Shown here piece by piece: positions 41,743-51,428 of a DNA stretch of 64,000 nucleotides. Both the position numbers and the translations under genes were made by a program. The notes under the pieces were generated by a model. It had not been told where the DNA came from and made no database searches. It saw nothing but the letters and a program-made list of their open reading frames with translations. Source of the DNA: VGBO01 sp964453335 (GTDB lineage: Bacteria > Actinomycetota > Acidimicrobiia > Acidimicrobiales > CAIXPF01); contig CAYVOK010000001.1 of assembly GCA_964453335.1 (NCBI GenBank), forward strand, positions 186,001 through 250,000. The letters are read 5' to 3'. Numbering within the stretch: position 1 is the stretch's first letter; each line of letters begins with the position of its first letter.

Positions 41743-43741
41743 TTTTAAGAAGCTTGCTGCAAAAAATTTCTTTTGTTATGGCAAGGAAGGTTTTTCTGTA
41801 GACTTCACAAACTATGGAAATGTTGTAGTAATCAAGGGTAAGAACTTAGATGTTTCTCCTGACGTAGACGATGAAAAACACAGCAGCAATGGTGTTGGCA
41901 AATCTAGCATTATTGATGCTATAGTTTATGGTCTTTTTGGCAAAACTGTCAAGAACCCAAGCAAAATTAAACAAGCAGATGTAATCAATAACCAAGTTGG
42001 TAAAAACTTGGAAGTTGAAGTTTTGTGGGACGATTACAGAGTTGTGAGAACTCGCAAGCCAGATTCTTTGCGCTTGTGGAAGAGTGATACTGCAACATGG
42101 AACGATACCACCGAAATCACACTTGGTGGAATGCCAGCAACTCAAAAAGAAATTGAAAATATCCTTGGTCTTAATTATGAGACTTTCATAAACATAGTTG
42201 TTTTTACAGATGATTCCACATCGTCTTTTCTTGAGTGTGATGCCCCTAGTAAGCGACAGATTGTTGAGAATTTGTTATCGCTTGAGAAATATCGTAATTA
42301 CAATGAAAATGCCAAGAAGATGTACAAGGAACACAAAGAGAAAATAAAAGTTCAAGAACGGGAGTGTACATTTGCCGAAAGGTCGGTTGAAGAAGAAAAC
42401 AAGAATATACAGAACTTAGAAACATCTAAGAAAAATTGGGTAAAGCAAAAAGAAGATGAAATAAAAAGACTCCAAGATTCTGTTTCTTTATTGGAAGCAG
42501 AAATTAAAAAACTATTGGAATCAGATAATGGTTTGACTCAATATGAGTTTGAACAGGCGAAGATTCCAGATTTGGAAATAAAAGTACAAGAACAAACAAC
42601 TTTGATTGAAAAGATTGAGAAAAAGATCGAAGAAGTTGTTTCAAAGTTCGAAGAAGAAAAAGCAAGCAAGTCTATTTTAGACGGAGAGTTGTCTCCATTA
42701 AATCATAGCCAATCAAGTCTGAAATCCAAGCAGACTGAAATTGTATTGGCTCTCAAAAAGCTCAACAGTTTGGAGCCGGGGGTTAAGTGCAATCATTGTC
42801 ATTCGACAATTGATACTAGCAATTATCAGCAAACTATTGATTCGCACAAGAAGGAGCAGGAAGAGATTTCTGCTTCTTTGGAAGATATTAATAAGTCTGT
42901 TCAAGAAAAAGTTCTTGAAATTAAAGTAAAAAATGACTCGATGGCTTTGCTTGCAGAAACTCATAAAAAATTGAAAGCGGGTCTGGCCAAGACTCAGCAA
43001 GAAAAAAAGGCCAACACGGATCAGATTGATGCCATTCGCAGAATGAAAAAGCCTGAATCTGAAACTAAGCTTGCTGGATTAAATAGTCGCAAAGAAACAA
43101 TAACTGAACAGATTAAAGAAAAAGAAATCGAAGTTGCTGGTAGCAATCCATATGATTCGCTACTTAGTGCCTCTATACAAAAGTATGAAGCAGCCTGTCA
43201 AAATCTAAGTCAAAAAAAGGACGAATATAATAAGCTGAATAGCATGAATGCTTATTATGATTTTTGGATAGAAGCATTTGGTGATTCGGGTATTAGAAAG
43301 TATGTGATTGACGAAATTGTTCCTGCTTTGAATGAGAACATAAACTACTGGATGCATTTCCTTATTGAAGGAAATATGAAAATTGATTTCAACAATGAAT
43401 TCGAAGAGACAATTACAAAGTCTCCCAAGTTTGAAAAGGACATTAAATACTATGCTTTGAGCAGCGGACAAAAGGGCAGAGTCAACTTGGCCCTTTCACA
43501 AGCCTTTGCTCATATTATGTCTTTGAATACTGGCAGGACACCAAGTCTTGTATTCTTGGATGAAGTCACTTCTAATATCGATGTCCAAGGAGTTAATGGT
43601 ATCATAAATATGATACAGGAGCTTGCTAAAGACAAACAAGTATGGTTGATAACACATAACGATGATCTTCTTGATGCTCTTTCAGGATGTGACACAGTTA
43701 AATTAATTTTAAAAGATGGAATAACAAAGATGGAAAAATAA
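41729..43741 (+). CDS. gp46/SbcC/Rad50-like ATPase subunit
   Basis: 670 residues. Walker A HSSNGVGKSSIIDAI, long coiled coil from about residue 190 to 510 interrupted by a zinc hook KCNHCHSTID (CxxC), then the signature LSSGQKGRVNLALSQ, Walker B PSLVFLDEVTSNID and the His switch WLITHND. Complete. Partner of gp47. Confidence 0.93.
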   Translation: MKKINFKKLAAKNFFCYGKEGFSVDFTNYGNVVVIKGKNLDVSPDVDDEKHSSNGVGKSSIIDAIVYGLFGKTVKNPSKIKQADVINNQVGKNLEVEVLWDDYRVVRTRKPDSLRLWKSDTATWNDTTEITLGGMPATQKEIENILGLNYETFINIVVFTDDSTSSFLECDAPSKRQIVENLLSLEKYRNYNENAKKMYKEHKEKIKVQERECTFAERSVEEENKNIQNLETSKKNWVKQKEDEIKRLQDSVSLLEAEIKKLLESDNGLTQYEFEQAKIPDLEIKVQEQTTLIEKIEKKIEEVVSKFEEEKASKSILDGELSPLNHSQSSLKSKQTEIVLALKKLNSLEPGVKCNHCHSTIDTSNYQQTIDSHKKEQEEISASLEDINKSVQEKVLEIKVKNDSMALLAETHKKLKAGLAKTQQEKKANTDQIDAIRRMKKPESETKLAGLNSRKETITEQIKEKEIEVAGSNPYDSLLSASIQKYEAACQNLSQKKDEYNKLNSMNAYYDFWIEAFGDSGIRKYVIDEIVPALNENINYWMHFLIEGNMKIDFNNEFEETITKSPKFEKDIKYYALSSGQKGRVNLALSQAFAHIMSLNTGRTPSLVFLDEVTSNIDVQGVNGIINMIQELAKDKQVWLITHNDDLLDALSGCDTVKLILKDGITKMEK

Positions 43742-43752
43742 GCAGTTTACTT

Positions 43753-43824
43753 GAATGGCAAAATTTTTTGGAGTAGAATTTTAGTCCCAAGACTAGATAC
43801 CTATCCCAGAAAATTTTGCCATTC
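43753..43824 (+). promoter_or_regulatory. Structured leader RNA before nrdB
   Basis: A perfect 15-bp inverted repeat (43753-43767 with 43810-43824, GAATGGCAAAATTTT) encloses 42 bases that can form a further helix (TAGTC/GACTA with loop CCAA). The 3' arm ends directly before the Shine-Dalgarno GGAGGA and the nrdB ATG at 43834. Such a layout fits a cis-acting control element, such as a riboswitch or protein-binding leader. Confidence 0.55.
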
Positions 43825-43833
43825 GGAGGAACA

Positions 43834-44820
43834 ATGTCTTCAAAGAGAAATATATTTGCAAAAAGAGTAGCATTCAAACCATTTGAATACCCCGAAGTCA
43901 CAGAATATAAAAACGCTATTTCACACAGCTACTGGCTTGTTAGCGAATGGAATTTCATAGGTGATATTCAAGATTTCAATGTTAAGTTGACAGATGTACA
44001 GCGTAACATTTTAAAGAATGCAATGTTGGCTATATCTCAAATTGAGATATCGGTAAAAAAATTCTGGACCAAGCTTGGAGAGAGGTTTCCAAAAGCAGAA
44101 TTTGATCAAGTTGGCGTTACCTTTGGAGAAAGTGAAGTAAGGCATTCTGATGCCTACTCACATCTTATTGAAATACTTGGAATGAATAATGAGTTTGATC
44201 AGTTATTACAAAATCCTGTAATACAAGGTCGTGTAGACTATTTAACAAAGTATTTAAAAGGAGCATCTGACAATAGTGACGAAAATTATACATTAACACT
44301 CACCTTGTTTAGCATATTCATAGAAAATGTTAGTTTGTTCTCGCAATTTTTAATTATTAAATCATTTAATAAGTATCTTAATTGTTTGAAAGATATTGAT
44401 AATGTTGTTCAGGCTACTCAAAAAGAAGAGCAAATTCATGCACTTCTTGGTGTTTATTTGATTAAGACTATTCAAAAAGAATTCCCAGAATGGTTCAATG
44501 AAGATTTTTACAATAAGTTATACAGAGCTTGCAAGAAAGCATACGAAGCCGAATCCAAGATAATCGATTGGATATATGAAGCCGGGGAACTTGAATTTTT
44601 GCCCAGAGATTGTGTCAAGGAATATATTAAGAAAAGATTTAATGAAAGTGTAGAGATGGTCGGTGGACAAAAAGTTTTTGATGTGGATTCATCCAAGGTC
44701 GCTGAGTTAAAATGGTTTGAAGACGAAATTCACGCAGAAGTGAATACAGACTTCTTCCATAAGAAGCCAGTCACATACTCCAAAAAGGTTAAACCAACAA
44801 CAGCAGAGGACTTGTTCTAA
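43834..44820 (+). CDS. nrdB: Ribonucleotide reductase class Ia small subunit
   Basis: 328 residues. Iron ligands and radical Tyr are visible: the first helix pair with ESEVRHSDAYSHLIE (E-x-x-H-x-x-x-Y, tyrosyl radical kept) and the second with EEQIHALLG. Start at ATG 43834 after GGAGGA. The stop overlaps the nrdA start (TAATG). Confidence 0.93.
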   Translation: MSSKRNIFAKRVAFKPFEYPEVTEYKNAISHSYWLVSEWNFIGDIQDFNVKLTDVQRNILKNAMLAISQIEISVKKFWTKLGERFPKAEFDQVGVTFGESEVRHSDAYSHLIEILGMNNEFDQLLQNPVIQGRVDYLTKYLKGASDNSDENYTLTLTLFSIFIENVSLFSQFLIIKSFNKYLNCLKDIDNVVQATQKEEQIHALLGVYLIKTIQKEFPEWFNEDFYNKLYRACKKAYEAESKIIDWIYEAGELEFLPRDCVKEYIKKRFNESVEMVGGQKVFDVDSSKVAELKWFEDEIHAEVNTDFFHKKPVTYSKKVKPTTAEDLF

Positions 44821-46469
44821 TGAGCAGCAATTATCGTTGGCTTACTGAGCTTTCTCAAATCTTTTTGGAAAGAGATTATTTGGTTGATGGTCAAACCGTT
44901 GATCAAAGAGTAGATGAAATTTGTTTAACTGCTGAAAAAATATTAGACAAAACGGGTTTTGCCAAGAAGTTTAAAGCCAATTTCGAAAAGGGTTGGTATA
45001 GCTTATCAACTCCTATTTGGACAAATTTTGGTAATGATCGTGGTTTACCAATTTCATGCTTTGGCTCTACGATAGGCGATAGCATGGAATCTATTGCTTA
45101 TACATGGGCAGAAGTGGCCATGATGACCAAGTATGGCGGTGGCACATCTGCTACTTTTGGCAACTTGCGTCCTAGAGGAGCAGCAATCAAAAGGAATGGA
45201 GCAAGCTCTGGTTCTGTGCATTTCATGCAGGCGTTTGAGAATTTAATTCAGATTGTCAGCCAAGGATCTACAAGGCGAGGAAATTTTGCAGCATATCTTC
45301 CTATCGATCATGCTGATATTATGGAATTCCTTCAGATAAGAACTGAAGGATTTCCGATTCAAGATCTTTCATTCGGAGTCTGCGTTCCAGACTACTGGAT
45401 GAAAGAAATGATTGGTGGTGATGCAGACAAACGAAAAGTTTGGGCTAAAGTTCTCGAAATGAGAGCAAACTTTGGCTATCCTTATATATCGTTTATTGAT
45501 AACGCAAATAACAATACAGCTAATTGTTATAAAGATCAAGGTTTAAAGATAACTCATAGCAATTTATGCAATGAAATATATTTGCCAGATAATGAAGAAG
45601 AATCTTTTGTCTGCGATCTTAGCAGCATGAATATTCTTTATTACGATGAGTGGAAGGATACCGATGCAGTAGAATTATTAGTTTATCTCCTTGATGCTGT
45701 AATGACAGAGTTCATTCAAAAAGCCAAGAAGATAAAATTCATGGAAAGGGCGGTTCGATTTGCAGAAAGGCATAGAGCCCTTGGAGTTGGTTGGCTTGGC
45801 TGGCACAGCTATCTTCAAAGCAAGATGATTGCTTGGGAAAGTATGGAAGCCAAAATCCACAACACTCAAATAGCTAATAACATCAAAGAGGCTGCTTATA
45901 AAGCTAGTGAAAAGCTTGCACAAGAATACGGAGAGCCCGAAGTTTGCAAAGGTTATGGCAGAAGGAACACAACTCTCTTAGCAATTGCTCCAACTAAGTC
46001 TTCAGCGTTTATTCTTGGTCAGGTTTCTGAGGGCATTGAGCCTCACAGAACTAATTATTACATAAAAGATCTTCAAAAAGGTAAGTTCACAATAAAAAAT
46101 ACTGAACTCGAAAAACTATTAAAATCCAAGGGTCAAGATACCGAAGAGGTTTGGAAGAGCATTCTTATGAATGGCGGTAGCGTTCAACATTTGGAATGCT
46201 TAACCGAAGAAGAAAAGAATGTATTCAAGACCTTTGCTGAAATATCTCCAAAAGAGATTGTAATTCAAGCAGGCCAAAGGCAAAAATATATTGATCAAGG
46301 TCAAAGTCTAAACCTAATGATTCATCCTTCTATTCCTACAAAGGATGTTAATGCCTTGCTAATTGAAGCATGGGAAATGGGTGTAAAAGGTTTTTATTAT
46401 CAAATTTCAGTTAATGCAGCCCAGAGTTTTGCAAGAAATATCCTGACTTGCACTTCTTGTGAAAGCTGA
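44820..46469 (+). CDS. nrdA: Ribonucleotide reductase class I large subunit, short form
   Basis: 549 residues, shorter than the ~760 of E. coli NrdA and without an N-terminal ATP cone, so allosteric activity control is probably missing. Key residues are present: PISCFG, SNLCNEI (active-site Cys), the GGTS and STRRG loops, and the C-terminal redox pair CTSCES. It overlaps the NrdB gene by one base and the next gene by one base (TGATG). Confidence 0.93.
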   Translation: MSSNYRWLTELSQIFLERDYLVDGQTVDQRVDEICLTAEKILDKTGFAKKFKANFEKGWYSLSTPIWTNFGNDRGLPISCFGSTIGDSMESIAYTWAEVAMMTKYGGGTSATFGNLRPRGAAIKRNGASSGSVHFMQAFENLIQIVSQGSTRRGNFAAYLPIDHADIMEFLQIRTEGFPIQDLSFGVCVPDYWMKEMIGGDADKRKVWAKVLEMRANFGYPYISFIDNANNNTANCYKDQGLKITHSNLCNEIYLPDNEEESFVCDLSSMNILYYDEWKDTDAVELLVYLLDAVMTEFIQKAKKIKFMERAVRFAERHRALGVGWLGWHSYLQSKMIAWESMEAKIHNTQIANNIKEAAYKASEKLAQEYGEPEVCKGYGRRNTTLLAIAPTKSSAFILGQVSEGIEPHRTNYYIKDLQKGKFTIKNTELEKLLKSKGQDTEEVWKSILMNGGSVQHLECLTEEEKNVFKTFAEISPKEIVIQAGQRQKYIDQGQSLNLMIHPSIPTKDVNALLIEAWEMGVKGFYYQISVNAAQSFARNILTCTSCES

Positions 46470-46717
46470 TGGATAAAAAATTAATAGAACTGGTCCTCAT
46501 TCGATTGCCTTCTGATTTTGAACCTTGGGGTTTGAGATCTAGGACAAACGATTGGGGACCAGATTGTTCTTGTGGTTGTAAATATTTTTTAGAATTAAAA
46601 GACAATCTAGGTTACGATTGGGGCGTTTGCACCAATCCAGATAGTCCCAGAAAGGGACTGTTGACTTTCGAACATCAGGGTTGCTCTAATTTCGAATCCG
46701 ACACTCAATTAAATTAA
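46469..46717 (+). CDS. Cys-rich small bacterial-type protein, 82 aa
   Basis: RLPSDFEPWGLRS then DWGPDCSCGCKYFLEL, YDWGVCTNPDSPRKGLLTFEHQGCSNFE. This resembles small bacterial proteins of unknown function with a conserved DWGVC.NP.SPR.GLLTFEHQGC block, probably a metal site. It belongs to the nrd operon (start overlaps nrdA stop) and is followed by a terminator. Confidence 0.7.
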   Translation: MDKKLIELVLIRLPSDFEPWGLRSRTNDWGPDCSCGCKYFLELKDNLGYDWGVCTNPDSPRKGLLTFEHQGCSNFESDTQLN

Positions 46718-46743
46718 ACGAGTCTATTGAATAGGATTCGTTT
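46716..46743 (+). terminator. Intrinsic terminator after nrdB-nrdA operon
   Basis: AACGA..CTAT / ATAG..TCGTT, about 10 bp with one bulge, followed by eight T residues. Confidence 0.7.
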
Positions 46744-46779
46744 TTTTTGTATTTTATGGTGTCACTCAAGGGTTCAAAA

Positions 46780-48423
46780 ATGGCTAAATATATTGTAGTT
46801 TGTGGCGGGGTCATTAGCGGTACAGGCAAAGGGGTATCTATAGCTAGTCTCGGGCTTCTATTAAGCCTGAGAGGCCTCAAAATAGTTCCTATTAAATTTG
46901 ATCCATACTTGAATACAAACGCTGGTATTCTTGCCCCTAGAGAACATGGGGAAGTATTTTTGTGTGATGACGGCAGTGAAACAGATCTTGATCTTGGAAC
47001 ATATGAAAGAATTATTGGCTGTCAAGTTAGTTCTAAAAACATATTAACCTCTGGTACTGTCTACAAAGAAATAATCCAAGAGCAAGAAGAAGGCAAATAC
47101 TTGGGACAAACTGTACAAGTTGTTCCCCATGTTACAAATAAAATAATAGACCGTTTGAAAGAACTTGGAAAAGACGCAGATATCGTTTTAGTTGAAATTG
47201 GTGGAACGGTAGGCGATTCTGAAGCCTACCCATTTTTAGAGGCCATTAGGCAATTCAAACAAAAGAATGTCAACGATGTTATTGTTTCATTAGTTGCTCC
47301 TGTGCTTTGGATTCCTACTATTAAGGAGTTCAAAACAAAGCCTTTGCAGCAAGCTGTTCAAAGCATGCAAAGTAGTGGTCTTCAGCCTGAAATACTATTT
47401 TGTAGAACTGATAGGCAAATACCTAATCAGATTATGGAGAAAATTTCTAATATAACAAATGTGCCACGATCTGCTGTTTTTGAAGCTCCAGATGTTCCTA
47501 CTGTTTATCAAGTGCCTATTGAATTTTACAACAGGCATGTTGATGATTTAATTATTGATAAATTTCATCTTACCAGAAATGGTGTGCGCATTCACAAATA
47601 CAGGGATTTGGTTGAAAAATATGTCGGTAACCAAGAACTTAAGACTATTAAAATAGGAATTTTAAATAAATACGATAACTTTGATGAGGCCTATTTAAGT
47701 CTTAAAGAAGCTGTTTTCCATGCTGCTGTAAACAAGAATGTCAAAGTGGATTTGGTATGGATTAATGCGGCAGAGGTAGAAGACTGCAAAGACTCCAAAT
47801 GTCTTAAAGAGTTTTTCCATGATATTGATGGCCTTATCGTTCCTGGTGGTTTTGATAGCAGAGGTGTAGAAGGCAAAATTAGAGCTATCAAGTATGTTCG
47901 TGAAAAGAAAATACCATTTCTAGGAATTTGTCTTGGCTTGCAATGTGCTGTCATTGAATTTGCAAGGCATATAGGCTGGGATAGCGCAAATTCTGAGGAG
48001 TTTGATAAAACTACCAAGTTTCCTGTCGTACATTTTATTCCCGGCCAAGAGTCAATTAAAAAGAAATCTGGTACTATGCGCTTAGGATCTTATGCTTGTG
48101 AATTATCAAAAGATTCAATAGCAAACGAGTATTACAAAAAAAAGAATATATCAGAAAGACACAGACACAGGTATGAAGTAAATAATGAATTAGTGGAAAA
48201 AGAAGAGTTTAAATCTAAAGGTTTTATAGTAACTGGAAGAAATCCAGAAACAAATCTTATTGAAATAATGGAAATAAATAAAGAAATTCATCCTTATTTC
48301 GTTGCCACTCAGGCACATCCAGAATTTAAATCTAGGCTTACAGCAGCTAGTCCTTTATTTGTTGGTCTTGTAGAAAGTGCTGCAAAGAAGAAGGGTGAGG
48401 CACTAAATAATATTACATCATAG
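46780..48423 (+). CDS. pyrG: CTP synthase
   Basis: 547 residues, full length. Synthase domain: GGVISGTGKGVSIASLG, PREHGEVFLCDDGSETDLDLGTYER. Glutaminase domain: FLGICLGLQCAVIEF (nucleophile Cys) and AHPEFKSRLTAASPLF. It converts UTP to CTP using Gln. The start is the ATG at 46780 (AAGGG upstream). CTP synthase is uncommon in phages and follows the nrd operon. Confidence 0.95.
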   Translation: MAKYIVVCGGVISGTGKGVSIASLGLLLSLRGLKIVPIKFDPYLNTNAGILAPREHGEVFLCDDGSETDLDLGTYERIIGCQVSSKNILTSGTVYKEIIQEQEEGKYLGQTVQVVPHVTNKIIDRLKELGKDADIVLVEIGGTVGDSEAYPFLEAIRQFKQKNVNDVIVSLVAPVLWIPTIKEFKTKPLQQAVQSMQSSGLQPEILFCRTDRQIPNQIMEKISNITNVPRSAVFEAPDVPTVYQVPIEFYNRHVDDLIIDKFHLTRNGVRIHKYRDLVEKYVGNQELKTIKIGILNKYDNFDEAYLSLKEAVFHAAVNKNVKVDLVWINAAEVEDCKDSKCLKEFFHDIDGLIVPGGFDSRGVEGKIRAIKYVREKKIPFLGICLGLQCAVIEFARHIGWDSANSEEFDKTTKFPVVHFIPGQESIKKKSGTMRLGSYACELSKDSIANEYYKKKNISERHRHRYEVNNELVEKEEFKSKGFIVTGRNPETNLIEIMEINKEIHPYFVATQAHPEFKSRLTAASPLFVGLVESAAKKKGEALNNITS

Positions 48424-48436
48424 TAAAGAGTTGATT

Positions 48437-48958
48437 ATGTATAATAAAGTGTTAAATTTCAGAAGATTTATAGTGTTGGAAAATCTCCAATTACTTGGAG
48501 ACAAAATAGGGACATTGCTCAAAAATTTGCAAGAATTACAAGAAAACTATAAAGATATAGGCATGGTTACAACTTGTAATACTATTGAAGTAATGATATC
48601 AGATATTCAATCTATACTTAGAGGGCATTGGGACTCGAGCAGCAAAAAGCATTTTAAAGAACTGCAAAAAGTTGGCATAGCACTTTCAAAACTCCTTGAA
48701 GAAAAAGACGATTTTGAAAAAGTCTTGACAGATTGTGTTGAAGAAGTAAAAGCTATAGCTACTAAACTGAACGTACCTTTGAATGATCTGGGTAATTCTG
48801 GAATGGATTCGCAAACAAGTCAAACTCCTGACCCAAACAACACAGATAAAGAACCTATTGATATAGACCCACAGGCGCAGCCAGTTTCGGGATTTGATAC
48901 ATCGGGAGCGCCACCTTTGGGCCAGCCTTCTGAAATACAAAATCCCAACGCTATTTAA
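48437..48958 (+). CDS. Tagged helical protein, 173 aa
   Basis: N-terminus LNFRRFIVLE|NLQ carries the tag (V-L-E). A long helical domain follows (LLKNLQELQENYKDIGM, WDSSSKKHFKELQKVGIALSKLLEE), then a Pro/Gln/Asp-rich disordered tail. I start at the ATG at 48437, preceded by AAAGAG. Unknown family. Confidence 0.65.
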   Translation: MYNKVLNFRRFIVLENLQLLGDKIGTLLKNLQELQENYKDIGMVTTCNTIEVMISDIQSILRGHWDSSSKKHFKELQKVGIALSKLLEEKDDFEKVLTDCVEEVKAIATKLNVPLNDLGNSGMDSQTSQTPDPNNTDKEPIDIDPQAQPVSGFDTSGAPPLGQPSEIQNPNAI

Positions 48959-48963
48959 TTATT

Positions 48964-49965
48964 ATGTGTGGAATACTTGGATTTATTGGTCAGAGTTCGG
49001 ATCAGTTCAAAACAGAACAGTTAATAACTGAGCTTTTTGAAACTATGCAAGTTCGTGGAACGGACGCTGCAGGTTTTTATTGTGTAAGTTCTGAAAATCA
49101 AATACACCATTACAAACAGCCAGGAACAAGCACTGAAATAATAAAAACAGAATTATATAAGAACTTATGGAGCAAGAATCTCGAGCTAGGCATATTTCAT
49201 TGTCGTGCCGCTTCGGTAGGTGTGGGTCCACCGAGCGAAAACATAAACAATCATCCTTTTGTAAGTGATGATTATAAAAAATCAATAATACACAATGGCC
49301 TCATCAATTCGAAAGAATATGAATTTTTGAAGCAGTTTTTTGACGTTCAAACTGAATGCGACTCAGAAATAGTTTTGAGAGTTTTAGAGAAAAATGATGA
49401 TATTATAAAAAATATTAAGTTTTTATTTGATCATACAAAATCAAGTTACTTTGCAATCGCATATGCAGAAATTCAGGATAGCATTAAACGTCTAATACTT
49501 ACAAGAAACAAACATAGACCTTTATTTTTTGTCGATGTAAGGCAAGAATGTGGTCAAATTCTTTTTTTCAGTACTTTCGAGATTTTCCTCTCAGCGCTTA
49601 ATACTCTTAAAGCTAAGGATATTGATATAGAAATTTATAAAAATTTTTATAATATTAAACCATATGAAGTTTTTGCTTTTGAATTATCTGATAATAATCA
49701 AATATGTATGAAAAAGTATTTTGCAGAAGAGAAAATAATTTTGTCTCAAGAAAATATTAAGAAAACCGCCAAAAGTTTACAAGAACAAGTCGTATTAGAT
49801 TATATTTCTACAGCAAAAGAAAAAATTAAAGAAGTAGAAAATGGAATAAAAATTATGATTGAAAGCAAAAACTTAAAAGAATCAGATTTATCTGATATAA
49901 TTACTCATGTAGATCAAATAAATATAACTCTAGACTCTATTAATACAGATTATTTATCACAATAG
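48964..49965 (+). CDS. Class II glutamine amidotransferase domain protein
   Basis: 333 residues. MCGILGFIGQSS puts the nucleophilic Cys at position 2 (Ntn-hydrolase), followed by MQVRGTDAAGFY, FHCRAASVG, NNHPFVSDD, HNGLINS and ECDSEIVLR. It is the GlmS/PurF glutaminase domain, but the C-terminal 100 residues are helical with no SIS or synthase domain. It would supply ammonia to an unknown partner. The amidoligase at 23415 is a candidate. Confidence 0.88.
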   Translation: MCGILGFIGQSSDQFKTEQLITELFETMQVRGTDAAGFYCVSSENQIHHYKQPGTSTEIIKTELYKNLWSKNLELGIFHCRAASVGVGPPSENINNHPFVSDDYKKSIIHNGLINSKEYEFLKQFFDVQTECDSEIVLRVLEKNDDIIKNIKFLFDHTKSSYFAIAYAEIQDSIKRLILTRNKHRPLFFVDVRQECGQILFFSTFEIFLSALNTLKAKDIDIEIYKNFYNIKPYEVFAFELSDNNQICMKKYFAEEKIILSQENIKKTAKSLQEQVVLDYISTAKEKIKEVENGIKIMIESKNLKESDLSDIITHVDQINITLDSINTDYLSQ

Positions 49966-49972
49966 GAATACC

Positions 49973-50512
49973 ATGAATTTTGATGATTTAGACGAAACAT
50001 ATCACATTGAGAAGTTAAAATCCAAGAAAAAAGGAGTCAATGGAAATCGTAAAGGCAAAAGAGTTGAGAGGGAGCTTGTTTCTGTTTTGAATGATAGATT
50101 TAAATGTTCTGAAGAGTCTTTCAGTCGAAGTGTGGGAAGCGGAAATAGATGGGGGCAGGTTAAAAATATGCCAACTCATGCCAAAGAAACATTTAGCGGA
50201 GATATATGCTGCCCAAAAGGTTTCAAGTTCGTTTTAGAATCCAAAGGCGGCTATAACAAGATTGATTTAAATTCTTTATTTGAAGATGGAATATCTGATC
50301 TAGACGGCTTCTTAGAACAAGCTCAGGATGAGAGTAAAAGAACTAATAAAATGCCAATGCTGATTTGGAAAAAAGATAGAAAACCTTGGATTGCTTTTTT
50401 GAAAACAGCAGACATTCAAGGAGAATATAAATACAAAATAATTTACAGGGACTGGACAGCAGTAAAACTAGCAGAGCTTTTAAAGTTGCCGGATAAATTC
50501 TTTTTTAATTAA
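49973..50512 (+). CDS. Hjc-like Holliday-junction resolvase or PD-(D/E)xK nuclease
   Basis: 179 residues. Motifs in order: GNRKGKRVERELVSVLNDRF (E), FSRSVGSGNRWG, SGDICCPKGFKFVLESKGG (D..E-x-K). This is the archaeal Hjc/restriction-like arrangement. It may replace T4 gp49. TAGGAA precedes the ATG. Confidence 0.7.
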   Translation: MNFDDLDETYHIEKLKSKKKGVNGNRKGKRVERELVSVLNDRFKCSEESFSRSVGSGNRWGQVKNMPTHAKETFSGDICCPKGFKFVLESKGGYNKIDLNSLFEDGISDLDGFLEQAQDESKRTNKMPMLIWKKDRKPWIAFLKTADIQGEYKYKIIYRDWTAVKLAELLKLPDKFFFN

Positions 50513-51248
50513 ATATTTGAAGTTGATTTCTATCCGATATATAGACATTGTCTCCAAGGTTTAGTTCAAACCAAATATCATAAATTCCAACTTCCATTTC
50601 TGATGTGTCTATTTGATAATATCCATACATCATTTCTCTGAATGTTACCGGTACCCTTTCTACGACAGTTCTCAAATCCGCTTCTTCTGGCAGGCAAGCA
50701 CCAGTTCTTTGTTCAATACTCACAAACAAATTACCCACAATAGCTAAATTTTCGTAATATCTTTGCAGATCTGTACCTTTGGGCACATTGGGAGTCACTT
50801 GAATTATAATATATCGTTTTGAGCCCTTGCGTAACCTTGCTGGCCTGAATTGAAAATTGAAATCATAAACTACTGGTATTGGTGCTGTATACCATAGATT
50901 GGGATAAATTGTAAATACATTAGTAATTTGTTCTGTATCATTGAAATCGCCAGTAAAATTTACTGTCCAAACATCAACATAATTACCTATTTCAAAATCA
51001 ATTGAATCTAGCAATACTTCTATGTAATATTGTCCCGTGCCATCTTGAATTACGCTTGTCCCCGGAATCGTTTTCTTAAGAGTTCTAGCGCTGGCATCAT
51101 CAGCAGAACTCCCCTTCGCCACTAAATATAAGTCAATTTGATCAATGCTGCTAACATTAGAAAAGTTATTGCTGTTGTAGAAAAAAAGGCGAAGAATTAC
51201 AGTATCGCCTTGCACAGGATTTTGATAGCGTTCTTTTATGGCACCCAT
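50505..51248 (-). CDS. Beta-rich putative virion protein, 247 aa
   Basis: Nearly all beta structure with two domains (IDQIDLYLVAKG, YIEVLLDSIDFEIGNYVDVWTV, GIYDIWFELNLGDNVYI). Family not recognised; two Ig-like domains are likely. It lies downstream of the gp26-like gene. AAGGTGATTAA precedes the ATG. Confidence 0.6.
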   Translation of the reverse strand: MGAIKERYQNPVQGDTVILRLFFYNSNNFSNVSSIDQIDLYLVAKGSSADDASARTLKKTIPGTSVIQDGTGQYYIEVLLDSIDFEIGNYVDVWTVNFTGDFNDTEQITNVFTIYPNLWYTAPIPVVYDFNFQFRPARLRKGSKRYIIIQVTPNVPKGTDLQRYYENLAIVGNLFVSIEQRTGACLPEEADLRTVVERVPVTFREMMYGYYQIDTSEMEVGIYDIWFELNLGDNVYISDRNQLQIFN

Positions 51249-51252
51249 TTAA

Positions 51253-51411
51253 TCACCTTTTTTTCCTTGATTCCTTCTCTAAATGTTTTTGTTCCATGTC
51301 TTTTTGTTGGATATACTTATCTATTAAGTATTTTCTCTCTATTATAGAATATTTTTGCCATGTGAACTTATCAATCCGCAAATGATACTGAAAAAAGAAA
51401 ATCTCATCCAT
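51253..51411 (-). CDS. Small -1 frame ORF after gp26-like gene (52 aa), possible frameshift extension
   Basis: The frame is open upstream of its first ATG (51411) into the end of the gp26-like gene, in the -1 frame. No Shine-Dalgarno is seen before the ATG. A slippery GAAAAAG stretch lies at 51447-51453 in the gp26-like gene; a -1 slip there would add about 65 residues. The sequence is helical and charged (MDEIFFFQYHLRIDKFTWQK). It could be an independent small gene by translational coupling. Confidence 0.6.
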   Translation of the reverse strand: MDEIFFFQYHLRIDKFTWQKYSIIERKYLIDKYIQQKDMEQKHLEKESRKKR

Positions 51412-51428
51412 GAGATTGCGCCAAAGCA

